Assembly (NCBI RefSeq): GCF_000422465.1
Contig: NZ_KE383845.1
Location: 418,241 to 482,240, forward strand
Reading direction: 5' to 3'
Length of the DNA: 64,000 bases
Origin: Paenibacillus harenae DSM 16969
Lineage (GTDB): Bacteria > Bacillota > Bacilli > Paenibacillales > Paenibacillaceae
Positions 34,283 through 43,888 of the stretch are shown here, piece after piece. The translations under genes and the position numbers were made by a program. Under the pieces are notes generated by a model. The model saw nothing but the letters and a program-made list of their open reading frames with translations, had not been told where the DNA came from and did no database searches. Position 1 is the first letter of the stretch, and each line of letters begins with the position of its first letter.

Positions 34283-37200
34283 TTACTTGATTTTGATCGT
34301 GCCATTGAAATCGGCATGGAGAAGCTCAAATTCCGGTACGGGGCGATTCGCTTGCCCTTTCCATAGCTGGATGCTTATGCGGCCGTCGGCTGCTACCGCT
34401 TCCTGCGTCATGAACCGGATCGCGTACTCCTCCCCGTTTATCCGCAGCAAGCCTTGCATATAAGCTTTTCCGCTAACTGTAACGATCCAGTCAGATCGAA
34501 CGTCGATCTTCTGGCTTACGGCGTTTGCTTTCAAGGTCCAATGTTTTTGAACGCCGTTTTTGAACTCCGCATCTACATACAGCTTCTCTTTCCAGCCGGC
34601 GTCCGGCCTAAACCCGGATGGAAGCTCCACGTATCCTTTCACTAAGAGTTCTTTGGAAGCCGTACCTGCCACGGCAAGATGAGCTGCCGAAGCGGCACCT
34701 AAATAATACGGATTGTCTGAAAGCACGGCGCTCACTTCATATAATCCGGCCGGCAGCTCCGACATGGAGGAGGCAAGCCCCTCTGCGTTGGTTAAAGCCT
34801 CAGCTTCATCCGGGGGAAGGACAACCGGTGTCTTGGACCCGTTCGGCTCGATTGCATATACCGAGAAGGTGACCGTGAGCCCGCTGAGATTCCCTTGACT
34901 GCCGTCGGATGGTTCGGACACTTGCGCCGCAAGCCTGACAGGCTGAGCAGTCGATCCGAGACGGTCGCCCTGATAAGCAATCGCAGAAGTTTCAGGCGTC
35001 ACCGTAAGCGACGACGATGAAGACGAGCCGCGAAGATAATGACTCTCGCTTTGGGCATATCCGGCAGCTGCCGTATACGATCCTGCACCCAGCTGAACCG
35101 GATACGTAAGCTCCGCCGTTCCCTGCTCGTTGGTTACGGCCGTTCCCGCCGATTGGCCGTCTACCAGGAAGGACACCGTTTCCCCGGAGATCGGGATACC
35201 GTCCCTGTCAGTCAATGTCGCCTCCAGCTTTGCCGGATCGCTATACACCCCGTTTATTTGCGCGACAGCAAGCATCGTAGAGGCGTATACCGTAAAGCTT
35301 ATCTGCGCCGAAGCCCGATTGGATGCGTTATCCTCCGCCTCTACCGTCAGCACGTAGGCCCCTGGTTGCGTTATCTCTGTACCGCTGATCCAATCCGAGT
35401 CGTTTAACCGGATCGAGGTTTGCTTCACTCCGCTGTCCGGGTCTTCGACAATCACGATCGGCGTCGCTTGATCCGTATATTCGCCGCCGTTCTCGACTCC
35501 CGTTACGGTAACGACGGGACCGGCTTCATCGCTGGCCCCGATCAACTTGGCATTGCCCCAAAGTCCGCGATCAAGGTTGTTCCGGTTCGTGCCGTTCCAT
35601 TCGTACTGCCGCTTCCGGATGTTTCCGTCTTCGCTTTCGTTAAACCCGAAATCAAATAATAATTCCCGGCCGCTCTCCGGCTGCATCCGCACCGCTTCCC
35701 ATGGGATTGCGGCTTCAAGCACATAGCCCTGACCGTCCGCCGCCGCTTTCCTGAACATCTGGATCGGGCGCTGGCGTCCGGTGTTAAACCATAACCAGAA
35801 GTTGGACTCCGGTTCAAGCCCCGGGCCCGCGCTCATAATGATCTGCCGGTCGTCGTACAGTAGAGGACCGATCTGTTCCAGCTCGCTGGGACCAAAGAAC
35901 AATTCCACGCCGTCGCCCTTCCATACGTTGCTGTTCGGGTTATTGTTCATCATCGGCGTCTGTTCGTTAATTTGGGCCGTCACATATAAATGCTGCTCAT
36001 CCCACGCGAAGGCATAATCCGCGGTAATGTCGTCTCCGCCGGTGCCCCCGACCCGATTGTCGACCGTTAACGTCGCTTTTCCTTCAGTCCCTTCCGGAAA
36101 GCCGTTCATTTCCCCGTCGAGCGGAATCGGCACGGACGTATAAGGGATGTTCATAATTTGATCTTTCCCCGTACCGCCGCCCGGCGTCTCATCGCCGAAA
36201 TCGTGGTAAAACGGTTCTTTCACGCCGAGCATGACATCGTAAATATCATGATGCGTCTGCATCACGCCGTCCAGAAAGGTCTTGTATGGCCGGTCCGCCA
36301 CGTTAATCAATCCGGTGTTGTAGCGTTCCCCGGTCGTGCCTTCGAACCAGCGTCCGGTAGCCGCCTGGTCTACATAGTCGAACCAGTGCGTACCGACGAT
36401 ATAACCGAGAGAAGCCGCTCCCTCGACATAATTGCGATAACGCCAAGCGCGTTCTTGTTCATTCGCGGCAGCTCCCGCCACAATCGGATCGAGCCCCTGC
36501 TCCGCCGTGCCGTAGCTCCATTCGCTTAACATAATCGGTTTGCCGCCAGACTTCGTATAGATCTCGTTCAGCATCGTCACATCAAGGTTAGGCGCATAGT
36601 GGTTAATGCTGATGACGTCCATATATTTACCGGCTTCCTCGGCCAAAATGCCCCGAATCTTCGTGTTCATCATCGGCAGGGTAAGCCACCGGTCGCCGAG
36701 CAGCAGGTGGTTCGTATCGTATTTGGCAAAGAGACGCTTGACCGTACTGTAATACGTGTCCAGATATAACCGGAAGAAGTCCTCGATATCCTTGCCGGCT
36801 GACGCCGTATCGATATACAAATCCGCTTCGTTTAAATCCGTAAAGCCGGTATAATCGGTCTCCCAACTCGTATTAAAGGCCGCAATATCGACGTACTTTT
36901 CCTGAAGCATCTGGACCAACCGTTTCTTAATTCCCGTTTTGCTGGCCTTCAGCTTTGGAACCGCGGTGAAAAACTTCTCATAATGGTATTCGTTATCGAC
37001 AAAGTACCCGATCAGCAAAGGATCGTCCTTTAAGGCAGGCAGCGTTGCAGAAAAGGCAGCATCAATCCTGGCTTCCGCATCGTCGGCAAAAATGTCGAAT
37101 ATTTTAATTTCACTCGGCTTGCTCATGCCGTTGAGAGGAAGCACAAGGGTATACGGCAAGCCGTTCTGCGCCGACAAAGTTCCCGAGCCCCACGCGCCTG

Positions 37201-38449
37201 CGCTGTTAAAGCCCCATTTTTTGAGCCGATCGACCGCCTCCGCAAAAAACTCCGCATTCGTCGGAAACGACCCGGTTTTCTTGTATTTATTCGCCATATA
37301 GAATGAAAATACGTCCTGCGAGCCTTGGAAGGCACCCCGATATTCGCCGTCGTAGGACGGCACCCATTCGAACTTCGTTTCCTGGCCTTTGAGCAAGGTG
37401 AAGGTTTCATTGTTCGTAATCCCGTTCATCCCTACGCTGAAATAAGCCGCCCCGCTCGGTGAAACCAGAATCGGCTTGCCGTTCGCCTGCTGGATGTTGA
37501 AGAATCCTTTGGCTTCCAATTGGAGCGCTTCCTTGCTGCCCTTTAAACCGCCAATCTCATCGAAGTCTGACGGAATCGCAAGACCTCCGTAATAGGCTTG
37601 ATCCGCCGATACGTCCGCCAGCAGCTGCGCATCGTCGGTCACCTTTGCCGGAAAATCGGCCGTTCTGACCTGGCCATAGCGGTCGATCAGCATATCCGCT
37701 TCCGCATAATACTTGTAGGTTTTGACCGGACTTGCCACGAGTCCTTCCTTGGCAGCATACGTGTCCAGCGTCGTAAACTCGGTAAGCGACAATGGACCCG
37801 TATATGGTGTATATTCGGTATCGGCATTCCGTTTATAGAATACGGATGCTCCCGGCGTTGCCGAACTCAAGGCAACGGTAAGCGGCTGGTCGCCGATCAG
37901 ACCGTTCGGCGGATCCGCAATGACCGAACTGACGTTTTGGTTAATGACCAGCTTGGATAACTGAGGCGTCCAAGCTTTGGCAGCTCCGATGAATTCGATT
38001 TTCAAATATTGCGTACCGGACGGTACTTGAGCGTCCTCATAAATGACAAGCTGCCAGTTCGACACCGGCGCGCCGGAGCTGAACACCGACGGATTCACTT
38101 CGGTAAAGGCCGCTCCGTCGGCAGACGCATAGAAGCGATGCCCGACAAGCGGCATGCCTGCGCCTATAAAGGAATAGCTGTAAGCCGTAAAACTGTTGAT
38201 CGGCATTGCAGTTTTGTATAGCATATATCCGGTGGCCGTTGTGTTTCGGACCATACGGCTCGCGTCATTTCCGAAATAGGACTGATCCGCCGTCTCAATC
38301 CGTATATTCGAGCGTTGCAAGACTCGAGTAAAGTCGTTCATCTCATCGACAAACCCGTTCTCTTCGGCATGAGTTGCCAGCCCAGGGAATCCAAGGGTAG
38401 CAAGGAGCGACCACAAGCAGATTAAGGCGATAATTTTGCGTAGCTTCAT
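34283..38449 (-). CDS. Large secreted multi-domain GH50-like (beta-agarase superfamily) hydrolase
   Basis: 1388 residues from the ATG at 38449 (GGAGGG 8 bp upstream). A signal peptide (MKLRKIIALICLWSLLATLG) is followed by two carbohydrate-binding-like regions and then the catalytic domain from about residue 255: RYGQVRTADFPAKV, FSVGMNGITNNET, acid/base Glu in GYFVDNEYHYEKFF, nucleophile in IMLSEWSYG. After it come a CBM9-like sugar-binding domain (FAWDEQHLYVTAQINEQTP), Ig-like domains and a C-terminal module. It is paralogous to the enzyme at 19334-22288 but has extra C-terminal domains. It follows the binding-protein gene by 98 bp, so YesMN probably controls it. Confidence 0.83.
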   Translation of the reverse strand: MKLRKIIALICLWSLLATLGFPGLATHAEENGFVDEMNDFTRVLQRSNIRIETADQSYFGNDASRMVRNTTATGYMLYKTAMPINSFTAYSYSFIGAGMPLVGHRFYASADGAAFTEVNPSVFSSGAPVSNWQLVIYEDAQVPSGTQYLKIEFIGAAKAWTPQLSKLVINQNVSSVIADPPNGLIGDQPLTVALSSATPGASVFYKRNADTEYTPYTGPLSLTEFTTLDTYAAKEGLVASPVKTYKYYAEADMLIDRYGQVRTADFPAKVTDDAQLLADVSADQAYYGGLAIPSDFDEIGGLKGSKEALQLEAKGFFNIQQANGKPILVSPSGAAYFSVGMNGITNNETFTLLKGQETKFEWVPSYDGEYRGAFQGSQDVFSFYMANKYKKTGSFPTNAEFFAEAVDRLKKWGFNSAGAWGSGTLSAQNGLPYTLVLPLNGMSKPSEIKIFDIFADDAEARIDAAFSATLPALKDDPLLIGYFVDNEYHYEKFFTAVPKLKASKTGIKKRLVQMLQEKYVDIAAFNTSWETDYTGFTDLNEADLYIDTASAGKDIEDFFRLYLDTYYSTVKRLFAKYDTNHLLLGDRWLTLPMMNTKIRGILAEEAGKYMDVISINHYAPNLDVTMLNEIYTKSGGKPIMLSEWSYGTAEQGLDPIVAGAAANEQERAWRYRNYVEGAASLGYIVGTHWFDYVDQAATGRWFEGTTGERYNTGLINVADRPYKTFLDGVMQTHHDIYDVMLGVKEPFYHDFGDETPGGGTGKDQIMNIPYTSVPIPLDGEMNGFPEGTEGKATLTVDNRVGGTGGDDITADYAFAWDEQHLYVTAQINEQTPMMNNNPNSNVWKGDGVELFFGPSELEQIGPLLYDDRQIIMSAGPGLEPESNFWLWFNTGRQRPIQMFRKAAADGQGYVLEAAIPWEAVRMQPESGRELLFDFGFNESEDGNIRKRQYEWNGTNRNNLDRGLWGNAKLIGASDEAGPVVTVTGVENGGEYTDQATPIVIVEDPDSGVKQTSIRLNDSDWISGTEITQPGAYVLTVEAEDNASNRASAQISFTVYASTMLAVAQINGVYSDPAKLEATLTDRDGIPISGETVSFLVDGQSAGTAVTNEQGTAELTYPVQLGAGSYTAAAGYAQSESHYLRGSSSSSSLTVTPETSAIAYQGDRLGSTAQPVRLAAQVSEPSDGSQGNLSGLTVTFSVYAIEPNGSKTPVVLPPDEAEALTNAEGLASSMSELPAGLYEVSAVLSDNPYYLGAASAAHLAVAGTASKELLVKGYVELPSGFRPDAGWKEKLYVDAEFKNGVQKHWTLKANAVSQKIDVRSDWIVTVSGKAYMQGLLRINGEEYAIRFMTQEAVAADGRISIQLWKGQANRPVPEFELLHADFNGTIKIK

Positions 38450-38547
38450 GATGATGACCCTCCCACATGTTGTATGCGCTTTCAATCTCTTTGGAATGGG
38501 AAAGGGACACAACTGCCGCTTGCCTGGTGCGTCCCTTTTTCCAAACC

Positions 38548-40227
38548 TTACTTTTGAGACTGCTGCTGCTCCATGACCTCGTAAATATCCTTCGCCAAGA
38601 ATGCATTACCGCTGTCTTGTTCATACCATTGCTTGAACCAGTCCTCTATCATTTTGCCGTTCCCTTTGTCCCATATATCCTTCGCATCTTTCGTTGTCTG
38701 CTCGGCCGTATACCCTTTGCCGCCCAAAATCCCTTTGATGAACATATCGTCTATCGGCTTCACCATCGGTCCGGAGATCGCTTCAATATCCTCGGGAAGC
38801 TGCGGCATATGCTCAGGGTGAGTGATTTCGACATACGGTTTGCTTGGATCGGTGTATATTTGCATCGCTTTTTTGTACATGTCGAAGCCTTCCTTCTGCA
38901 CCGGGTCGCTCAGGTTGAACCCTGTCTCAAGCTTGCCGCACTTCGTATCGAGAATGGTGCTGCTCATCATCTGGAAGTCGCCGTTCCATGACACCTCTGC
39001 CTTGCGCTTATCCATGCTCACCGGTTCCGGACAGCCGCTGGCTCCAACCTTCCAATGCTCGCCTTCGATACCGTTTTTCAGCGTATTCGCCGTTTCGGGC
39101 TTCACCAGGAAGTCGATGTATTTCATGACCGCATCCGGGTTTTTTGTACTGGCATTGACTACGGCTGTCGCTTGAACCGGATTCGAGAAAGCGGGATTAA
39201 ACTGACCTGCCGGACTCTTCGGATAAGGAATCGGCGTCACGACGGCGTCCGGCACGTTCTTCTTTAGAGTTGTCAGTTCATTCTGGGCGAAGCTGACCCA
39301 GTTGATCTGCAGCGGGTAAATGCCGACCTTGCCGTTAACGAAATCCTGCTTCGCTTTCGCACCGTTCTTATCGTTCAAGAAATCTTTATCGATGATGCCT
39401 TCATCAAACAACCGCTTCTTAAAGTCAGTCACAGCCGTAAAGTTATCCCAGTTCCGGGTTACCGTCCCGTCTTTCACCACCCAACGGGTCGCTTGAAAGA
39501 TTTGGTCAACCACTTGACCTGATTGCAAGCTTATCGCGATGCCGTAGGTATCCTTTTCGCCGTTACCGTCGGGATCATTCTCGGCAAATGCTTTGGCAAC
39601 CTCGTAAAGATCCTCGGTCGTTTGGGGAACTTGTAAATCCAGCTTTTTCAGCCAATCCTCACGGATCAGCAGGGCATGGATCGGATAAACCTCGGCCAAC
39701 CGCGCGAACTCGTAAATTTTGCCGTCCGCCTTCGTACCGACCTTCTTCAGAGCCGGATATTGCTCCAGCATTTGCTTATACGTCGTACTGTACTCTTCGA
39801 TGACATCATCTAGCGGCATAAGCAGTCCTTGGTCGATCAACGGATTCTTGATATGAGGCGCATACTCGAATATCAAATCGGGAGCGCTCGAGGAAGCAAA
39901 TAACACATTCAGCTTCTGCTGAGATTCAAACCGCGGAACCGCAACAAACTTTACATTTGCCGGACCTTGCTCGTTTAACCATTTGGACCAGCGGTTGTCC
40001 TCTATCGTTCCTTCTGCAGCAGGGACGGAGCCCCGGTCGTAGACGGTTACGGAAATATCTTTTTTGGCCTCAGGCGTGTTCACGGAAGTCTCTTCATCCG
40101 TCTCCGTCCCGCCCTCAGGTTCAGCCGGTGCCGGCGTTTGGGAGCAGCCGGCAAGCAGCAAGACTGAGACCAAGAGCAGCGACGCTATTCTTGCAAACCA
40201 TGGATTAACCGTATTTTTCATCGTCAT
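38548..40227 (-). CDS. Extracellular solute-binding lipoprotein (LplA/YtcQ-like)
   Basis: 559 residues. Lipoprotein signal: LLLVSVLLLAGCSQTP with the lipobox Cys. The mature part is a long two-lobe sugar-binding protein of the Paenibacillus LplA/YtcQ type, with VNGKVGIYPLQINWV and the C-terminal IWDKGNGKMIEDWFKQWYEQ. Role: delivers oligosaccharides or complex glycans to the LplB/LplC permeases encoded upstream. No ATPase gene is in the cluster; such systems normally share an MsmX-type ATPase (known). Confidence 0.92.
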   Translation of the reverse strand: MTMKNTVNPWFARIASLLLVSVLLLAGCSQTPAPAEPEGGTETDEETSVNTPEAKKDISVTVYDRGSVPAAEGTIEDNRWSKWLNEQGPANVKFVAVPRFESQQKLNVLFASSSAPDLIFEYAPHIKNPLIDQGLLMPLDDVIEEYSTTYKQMLEQYPALKKVGTKADGKIYEFARLAEVYPIHALLIREDWLKKLDLQVPQTTEDLYEVAKAFAENDPDGNGEKDTYGIAISLQSGQVVDQIFQATRWVVKDGTVTRNWDNFTAVTDFKKRLFDEGIIDKDFLNDKNGAKAKQDFVNGKVGIYPLQINWVSFAQNELTTLKKNVPDAVVTPIPYPKSPAGQFNPAFSNPVQATAVVNASTKNPDAVMKYIDFLVKPETANTLKNGIEGEHWKVGASGCPEPVSMDKRKAEVSWNGDFQMMSSTILDTKCGKLETGFNLSDPVQKEGFDMYKKAMQIYTDPSKPYVEITHPEHMPQLPEDIEAISGPMVKPIDDMFIKGILGGKGYTAEQTTKDAKDIWDKGNGKMIEDWFKQWYEQDSGNAFLAKDIYEVMEQQQSQK

Positions 40228-40327
40228 TCCCCTTTTTTATCAGGATTGAATTCATACGCCAATCGGATTCAACGTTGCTTATGCTCTCATTCGCAGCCCC
40301 CCTGCTCAAAGTTATATTCCGCAAGCT

Positions 40328-41218
40328 TTACCCCTTAACCGAGCCCAGCAGCGCGCCTTTCACAAAATATTTCTGAACAAACGGATAAACGATCACCATC
40401 GGCGCCATTAAAGTGATAATGCCGGCGGCTTTGATCCCTTCCGGAGTAATCTGAGCGGTGTCGTCGGATTGCATCATTTGTGACGCGACGACTTCCTGGA
40501 GTACGGATTGGCTCTGAATCATGTTTTGCACGAGAACGGTCAGGTTGTATAGTTGCGTATCGTTGATATAGATCAGAACGGCCAAGAATGAGTTCCAAAA
40601 TCCGACCGCGTTAAACAGAGTTAATGTAGCCAGCACAGGCAGCGACAGCGGAAGAATGATGGAACCGAGCAGCCTCCACTCGCCGCAGCCGTCAATTCGG
40701 GCCGCATCCTCGACTTCTTCGGGGATCCCCAAGAAGAACGTCCGCAGAATCAACAGATTATACGTATTTACTAAGGCCGGCAGCCAGAGCGCCCAGTAGG
40801 TGTTGATGATGCCCAGCGCCTTCATAATCAGATAATTGGGAATCGTGCCCCCGCCGAACATCATCGTGAACAGAAAGGCCAGCATGAAAAAGCGTCTTCC
40901 GATAAAATATTTCCTGGCCAGCGGGTAAGCGGTTAGAATCGTGACAATCATCGCGAGCGTTATTCCTACGACCGTAATGACAATGCTGTTTTTGAGCGAA
41001 TCCAATATACGCGTTCCTTGGAACAGAGATTGAAAGGATTCCATCGTGAAGCCTACAGGCCGAAATGACACTTTTCCGGACATGATCGCATGCGCGTCGC
41101 TCATCGATAAGGCCAGAATGTGCACTAAAGGCAGCAGGCAGCTTAATCCGAGCAAGAGCAGGACGAAATAATTAACGCCGTAAAACACCTTTTCTCCCAA
41201 GGTCGATTTCATCCGCAC
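40328..41218 (-). CDS. Sugar ABC transporter permease (LplC/YtcP-like)
   Basis: 296 residues with six membrane segments. The permease EAA-type loop is VEDAARIDGCGEWRLLGSIILPLSLPVLA near residue 190, and the C-terminal VYPFVQKYFVKGALLGSVKG is the standard end of this family. It is the inner-membrane partner of the LplB-like permease encoded just upstream (6-bp gap) and of the binding protein encoded 100 bp downstream. Confidence 0.94.
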   Translation of the reverse strand: MRMKSTLGEKVFYGVNYFVLLLLGLSCLLPLVHILALSMSDAHAIMSGKVSFRPVGFTMESFQSLFQGTRILDSLKNSIVITVVGITLAMIVTILTAYPLARKYFIGRRFFMLAFLFTMMFGGGTIPNYLIMKALGIINTYWALWLPALVNTYNLLILRTFFLGIPEEVEDAARIDGCGEWRLLGSIILPLSLPVLATLTLFNAVGFWNSFLAVLIYINDTQLYNLTVLVQNMIQSQSVLQEVVASQMMQSDDTAQITPEGIKAAGIITLMAPMVIVYPFVQKYFVKGALLGSVKG

Positions 41219-41224
41219 TCCTCC

Positions 41225-42187
41225 TTACCATAAGCCTTGATTGAATCTACGGGCGATATAATTCGCCAACAAGATGAGAACAAGGCCGACGAGATTTTCA
41301 AATATACCCATTGCCGCCGTCAGGCTGTATTGTCCTCGAAGAATCCCGATTTGATAAATGTAGAGGCTGATGACGTTCGCGATGTCAGACACGACGGCGT
41401 TTTGCAAATTGTAAATTTGATCGAAGCCTACATCCATCACTTTGCCGACGGACAATATTAACAGGAGGATGATGGTCGTACTGATACCGGGAATCGTGAT
41501 ATGCCGCATTTGCTGCCATTTATTCGCACCGTCAATACTGCCTGCTTCGTACAAGTGAGGATCGATACCCGCCAAAGCCGCTAAGTAGATGATAGCCGCG
41601 AAGCCCATTTCCTTCCATACGCCTGAGCCCAAATAAATGATCAGCCAGGAAACCTTTTCATACATGAAGGGGTAAGGTTCTCCGATAATGCCTTCCAGCC
41701 AGCGGTTAATCGTTCCTGACTCTAAAGCGAACAACGAAAGGACGATTCCGCCGACGATAACCCATGATAGGAAATGCGGTAAATAGACAAGCGTCTGTAC
41801 GACGCGTTTAAACCACAATTTGCGAACCTCGTTTAACATTATCGCCAGAATGATCGGTACCGGAAACCCGACGGCAAGGCCAAGAATGCTGATCATGAAC
41901 GAATTGCGGATAATTTGGAGGGACTGCGCCTGGTTGAACAGCTGAACGAAATTGTCCATCCCGACCCAGGGGCTTCCAAAGATGCCGTCGCGTAGATTAA
42001 AGTCCTTGAAGGCAATAATAATGCCGCCCATTGGCGCGTATTTAAAAATGATATAAAACAGAAGTCCCGGCAAAAACATAATCATTAGCGGAATGTTTTG
42101 CTTGATTAATCTGACCGTGCTTGGTTTAAGCCGATTGCTCGTTCGAGTTTCGGACATCGCGTCCGTCTGGCTTGGTCGAACAGCCAC
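41225..42187 (-). CDS. Sugar ABC transporter permease (LplB/YteP-like)
   Basis: 320 residues. The N-terminus is long and hydrophilic (about 30 residues); then come six membrane segments with the start FLPGLLFYIIFKYAPMGGII and the EAA loop YEAGSIDGANKWQQMRHITI. First gene of the transport operon, downstream of the two-component genes. The AACCTG-type hairpin at about 42257-42284 lies upstream and faces the other strand. Confidence 0.94.
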   Translation of the reverse strand: MAVRPSQTDAMSETRTSNRLKPSTVRLIKQNIPLMIMFLPGLLFYIIFKYAPMGGIIIAFKDFNLRDGIFGSPWVGMDNFVQLFNQAQSLQIIRNSFMISILGLAVGFPVPIILAIMLNEVRKLWFKRVVQTLVYLPHFLSWVIVGGIVLSLFALESGTINRWLEGIIGEPYPFMYEKVSWLIIYLGSGVWKEMGFAAIIYLAALAGIDPHLYEAGSIDGANKWQQMRHITIPGISTTIILLLILSVGKVMDVGFDQIYNLQNAVVSDIANVISLYIYQIGILRGQYSLTAAMGIFENLVGLVLILLANYIARRFNQGLW

Positions 42188-42300
42188 CTACATCACCTCA
42201 TCTGCTTATAACCCTTTATGAGTTCATATTAGCGGTATTTTGTAAGCGCTGCCTTGAATTACAGGATCAAAACCTGTAATTTTTTGAACTGCCCAACTAA

Positions 42301-42334
42301 AAATGCCGTTTCGAGGATCCCCCTCAAAACGGCA
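42301..42334 (-). terminator. Terminator after the response-regulator gene
   Basis: Imperfect stem ATGCCGTTT-CGAGG with CCTC-AAAACGGCAT (42303-42334). On the minus strand it is followed by TTTTTAG. It separates the YesMN-type pair from the transporter operon, which then needs its own promoter. Confidence 0.8.
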
Positions 42335-42343
42335 TACAGAACA

Positions 42344-43888
42344 CTAACTCTTGAACTGCTTGCGGAAGTCGCTCGGCGACATCTTATGAAGCAGGCGGAA
42401 CACGTTCGTAAAATAATTCGGATCATCATAGCCGACGGAGGCGGCGACGGAGGACACCTTCATATCCGTATTCATCAGCAGCAGCACGGCCTTTTGCATC
42501 CGAATTTTGGTCAAATAAGCGCTGTAATTGTCGCCGGTCACCTTCTTGAACATTTTACTGTAATACGCCTGGCTGACTTTAAACATCCCGGCCATTTCCA
42601 TTAGCGAGCAGGTTTCCATGTAATGTTTGTCAAGGTAATCGAGAGAACGGCTGATGATGCTCTCGTTGTTGCGAAGTCTCCATTCTTCAAATCCCGCTAT
42701 GAATTTTCCCGCTTCGACAAGAGCCCATTCTGCCGCGGCATGCTCCGATCGCAAACTCTGCAGCCGCTCGATTTGCTCGGCAAAGCCCGGTGTCTCTCCG
42801 GACTGCTCCAGCTGCTGCTTCATCACACTATTCATCGCAAAGGCTAGAGCCAGCGCCTCCATCTTGGCATCCTCGGGAGAGAGCGAACCGATCTTAGACA
42901 CAAGCTCGCTTATTTGGTCATCCAGCTTATCAGGCTGTCCGAGAAGTATGCCGCCGGTAAGCTGCGTCTGCAGCTCCTTCACTCGCTGCCTGCTTGCCGT
43001 TCCGCTGGACAACACGGCAGATTCCGCCCCTTTTCGTTTCGAGGCCGAAGCTTCTTTCATAATGAACGATTCGTACAGCGAAGGCGGATCGTTCAAGCTT
43101 GCAGCCGGAGGGGTCAAGCTTACCGTCAGACCGATGCCGAGATAGGCTTGCACCGCTTCCTCCATCAAACGGCCGAGTGTATTCGCCTCGCCGCTATCGT
43201 CAACAATGAAGCACAACCGGTCGAATTCGAGTGAAATGAGCTGTCTATTTAGTTGATGCTGCTGCATCAGCTCCGTCAAGATATTGAACAAGGCGAATTG
43301 CAGAAGGCCCAAATCGCCCGGCCCATAATGTTTATTCGCAGGAAAATAATCCTTCACCGCGATAAACAGCAGCCTTTTCCCGCCCACCAATGATTTCATC
43401 CGATGCTCCGCCCCGCGGGTACCGGGCAGCCGGAGAAGCAACGCCCGCAGCAGCGCTTCCTCCTTCATGCGAAGATCCGCCTCCCGCTCCTCCCTTTCTC
43501 GCAAAGAGGACTCCAGCCGCTTATGGGCTTTATGCAGCACATCCATCAACGTTCGATCATTGCACGGCTTCAGCAGAAAATCGATGACTCCGAAGCGAAT
43601 GGCCTTCTGTGCATATTTAAAGTCATCATAACCGGTCAAAATAATAACGTCCGTTTCCGCATACTTGTTATAGATATGCTCCGCCAGCTCAATTCCATCC
43701 ATTCCCGGCATTCGAATATCCGTCAGCACCAGGTTCGGCTGCAGCGCTTCCACCAACTCAAGCGCTTCATGTCCGTTCTCAGCCTCTCCAATCACCGTCC
43801 AGCCTAATGGATGATCCTCAATCATCTTACGGAGCCCTTTTCTGAATAACGTTTGATCCTCTACCAGCAGCAGTTTTCCGGTCAACAT
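42344..43888 (-). CDS. Response regulator, AraC type (YesN-like)
   Basis: 514 residues. N-terminal receiver domain: LLVEDQTLFRKGLRKM start, phospho-acceptor Asp in VLTDIRMPGMDG near residue 57, switch region LTGYDDFKYA, and conserved Lys in LLKP. A helical linker of about 270 residues follows, then two AraC helix-turn-helix motifs in the last 100 residues (SLMEMAGMFKVSQAYYSKMF and MKVSSVAASVGYDDPNYFTN). It overlaps the sensor gene by 7 bp. Likely target: the adjacent transporter and GH50-like genes. Confidence 0.95.
   Translation of the reverse strand: MLTGKLLLVEDQTLFRKGLRKMIEDHPLGWTVIGEAENGHEALELVEALQPNLVLTDIRMPGMDGIELAEHIYNKYAETDVIILTGYDDFKYAQKAIRFGVIDFLLKPCNDRTLMDVLHKAHKRLESSLREREEREADLRMKEEALLRALLLRLPGTRGAEHRMKSLVGGKRLLFIAVKDYFPANKHYGPGDLGLLQFALFNILTELMQQHQLNRQLISLEFDRLCFIVDDSGEANTLGRLMEEAVQAYLGIGLTVSLTPPAASLNDPPSLYESFIMKEASASKRKGAESAVLSSGTASRQRVKELQTQLTGGILLGQPDKLDDQISELVSKIGSLSPEDAKMEALALAFAMNSVMKQQLEQSGETPGFAEQIERLQSLRSEHAAAEWALVEAGKFIAGFEEWRLRNNESIISRSLDYLDKHYMETCSLMEMAGMFKVSQAYYSKMFKKVTGDNYSAYLTKIRMQKAVLLLMNTDMKVSSVAASVGYDDPNYFTNVFRLLHKMSPSDFRKQFKS

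Noticed and set aside
42257..42284. Hairpin AATTACAGG/CCTGTAATT with T run on the plus strand
   Set aside because: It would terminate plus-strand transcription, but no plus-strand gene ends there; it may be a regulatory palindrome of the transporter promoter, which could not be shown.
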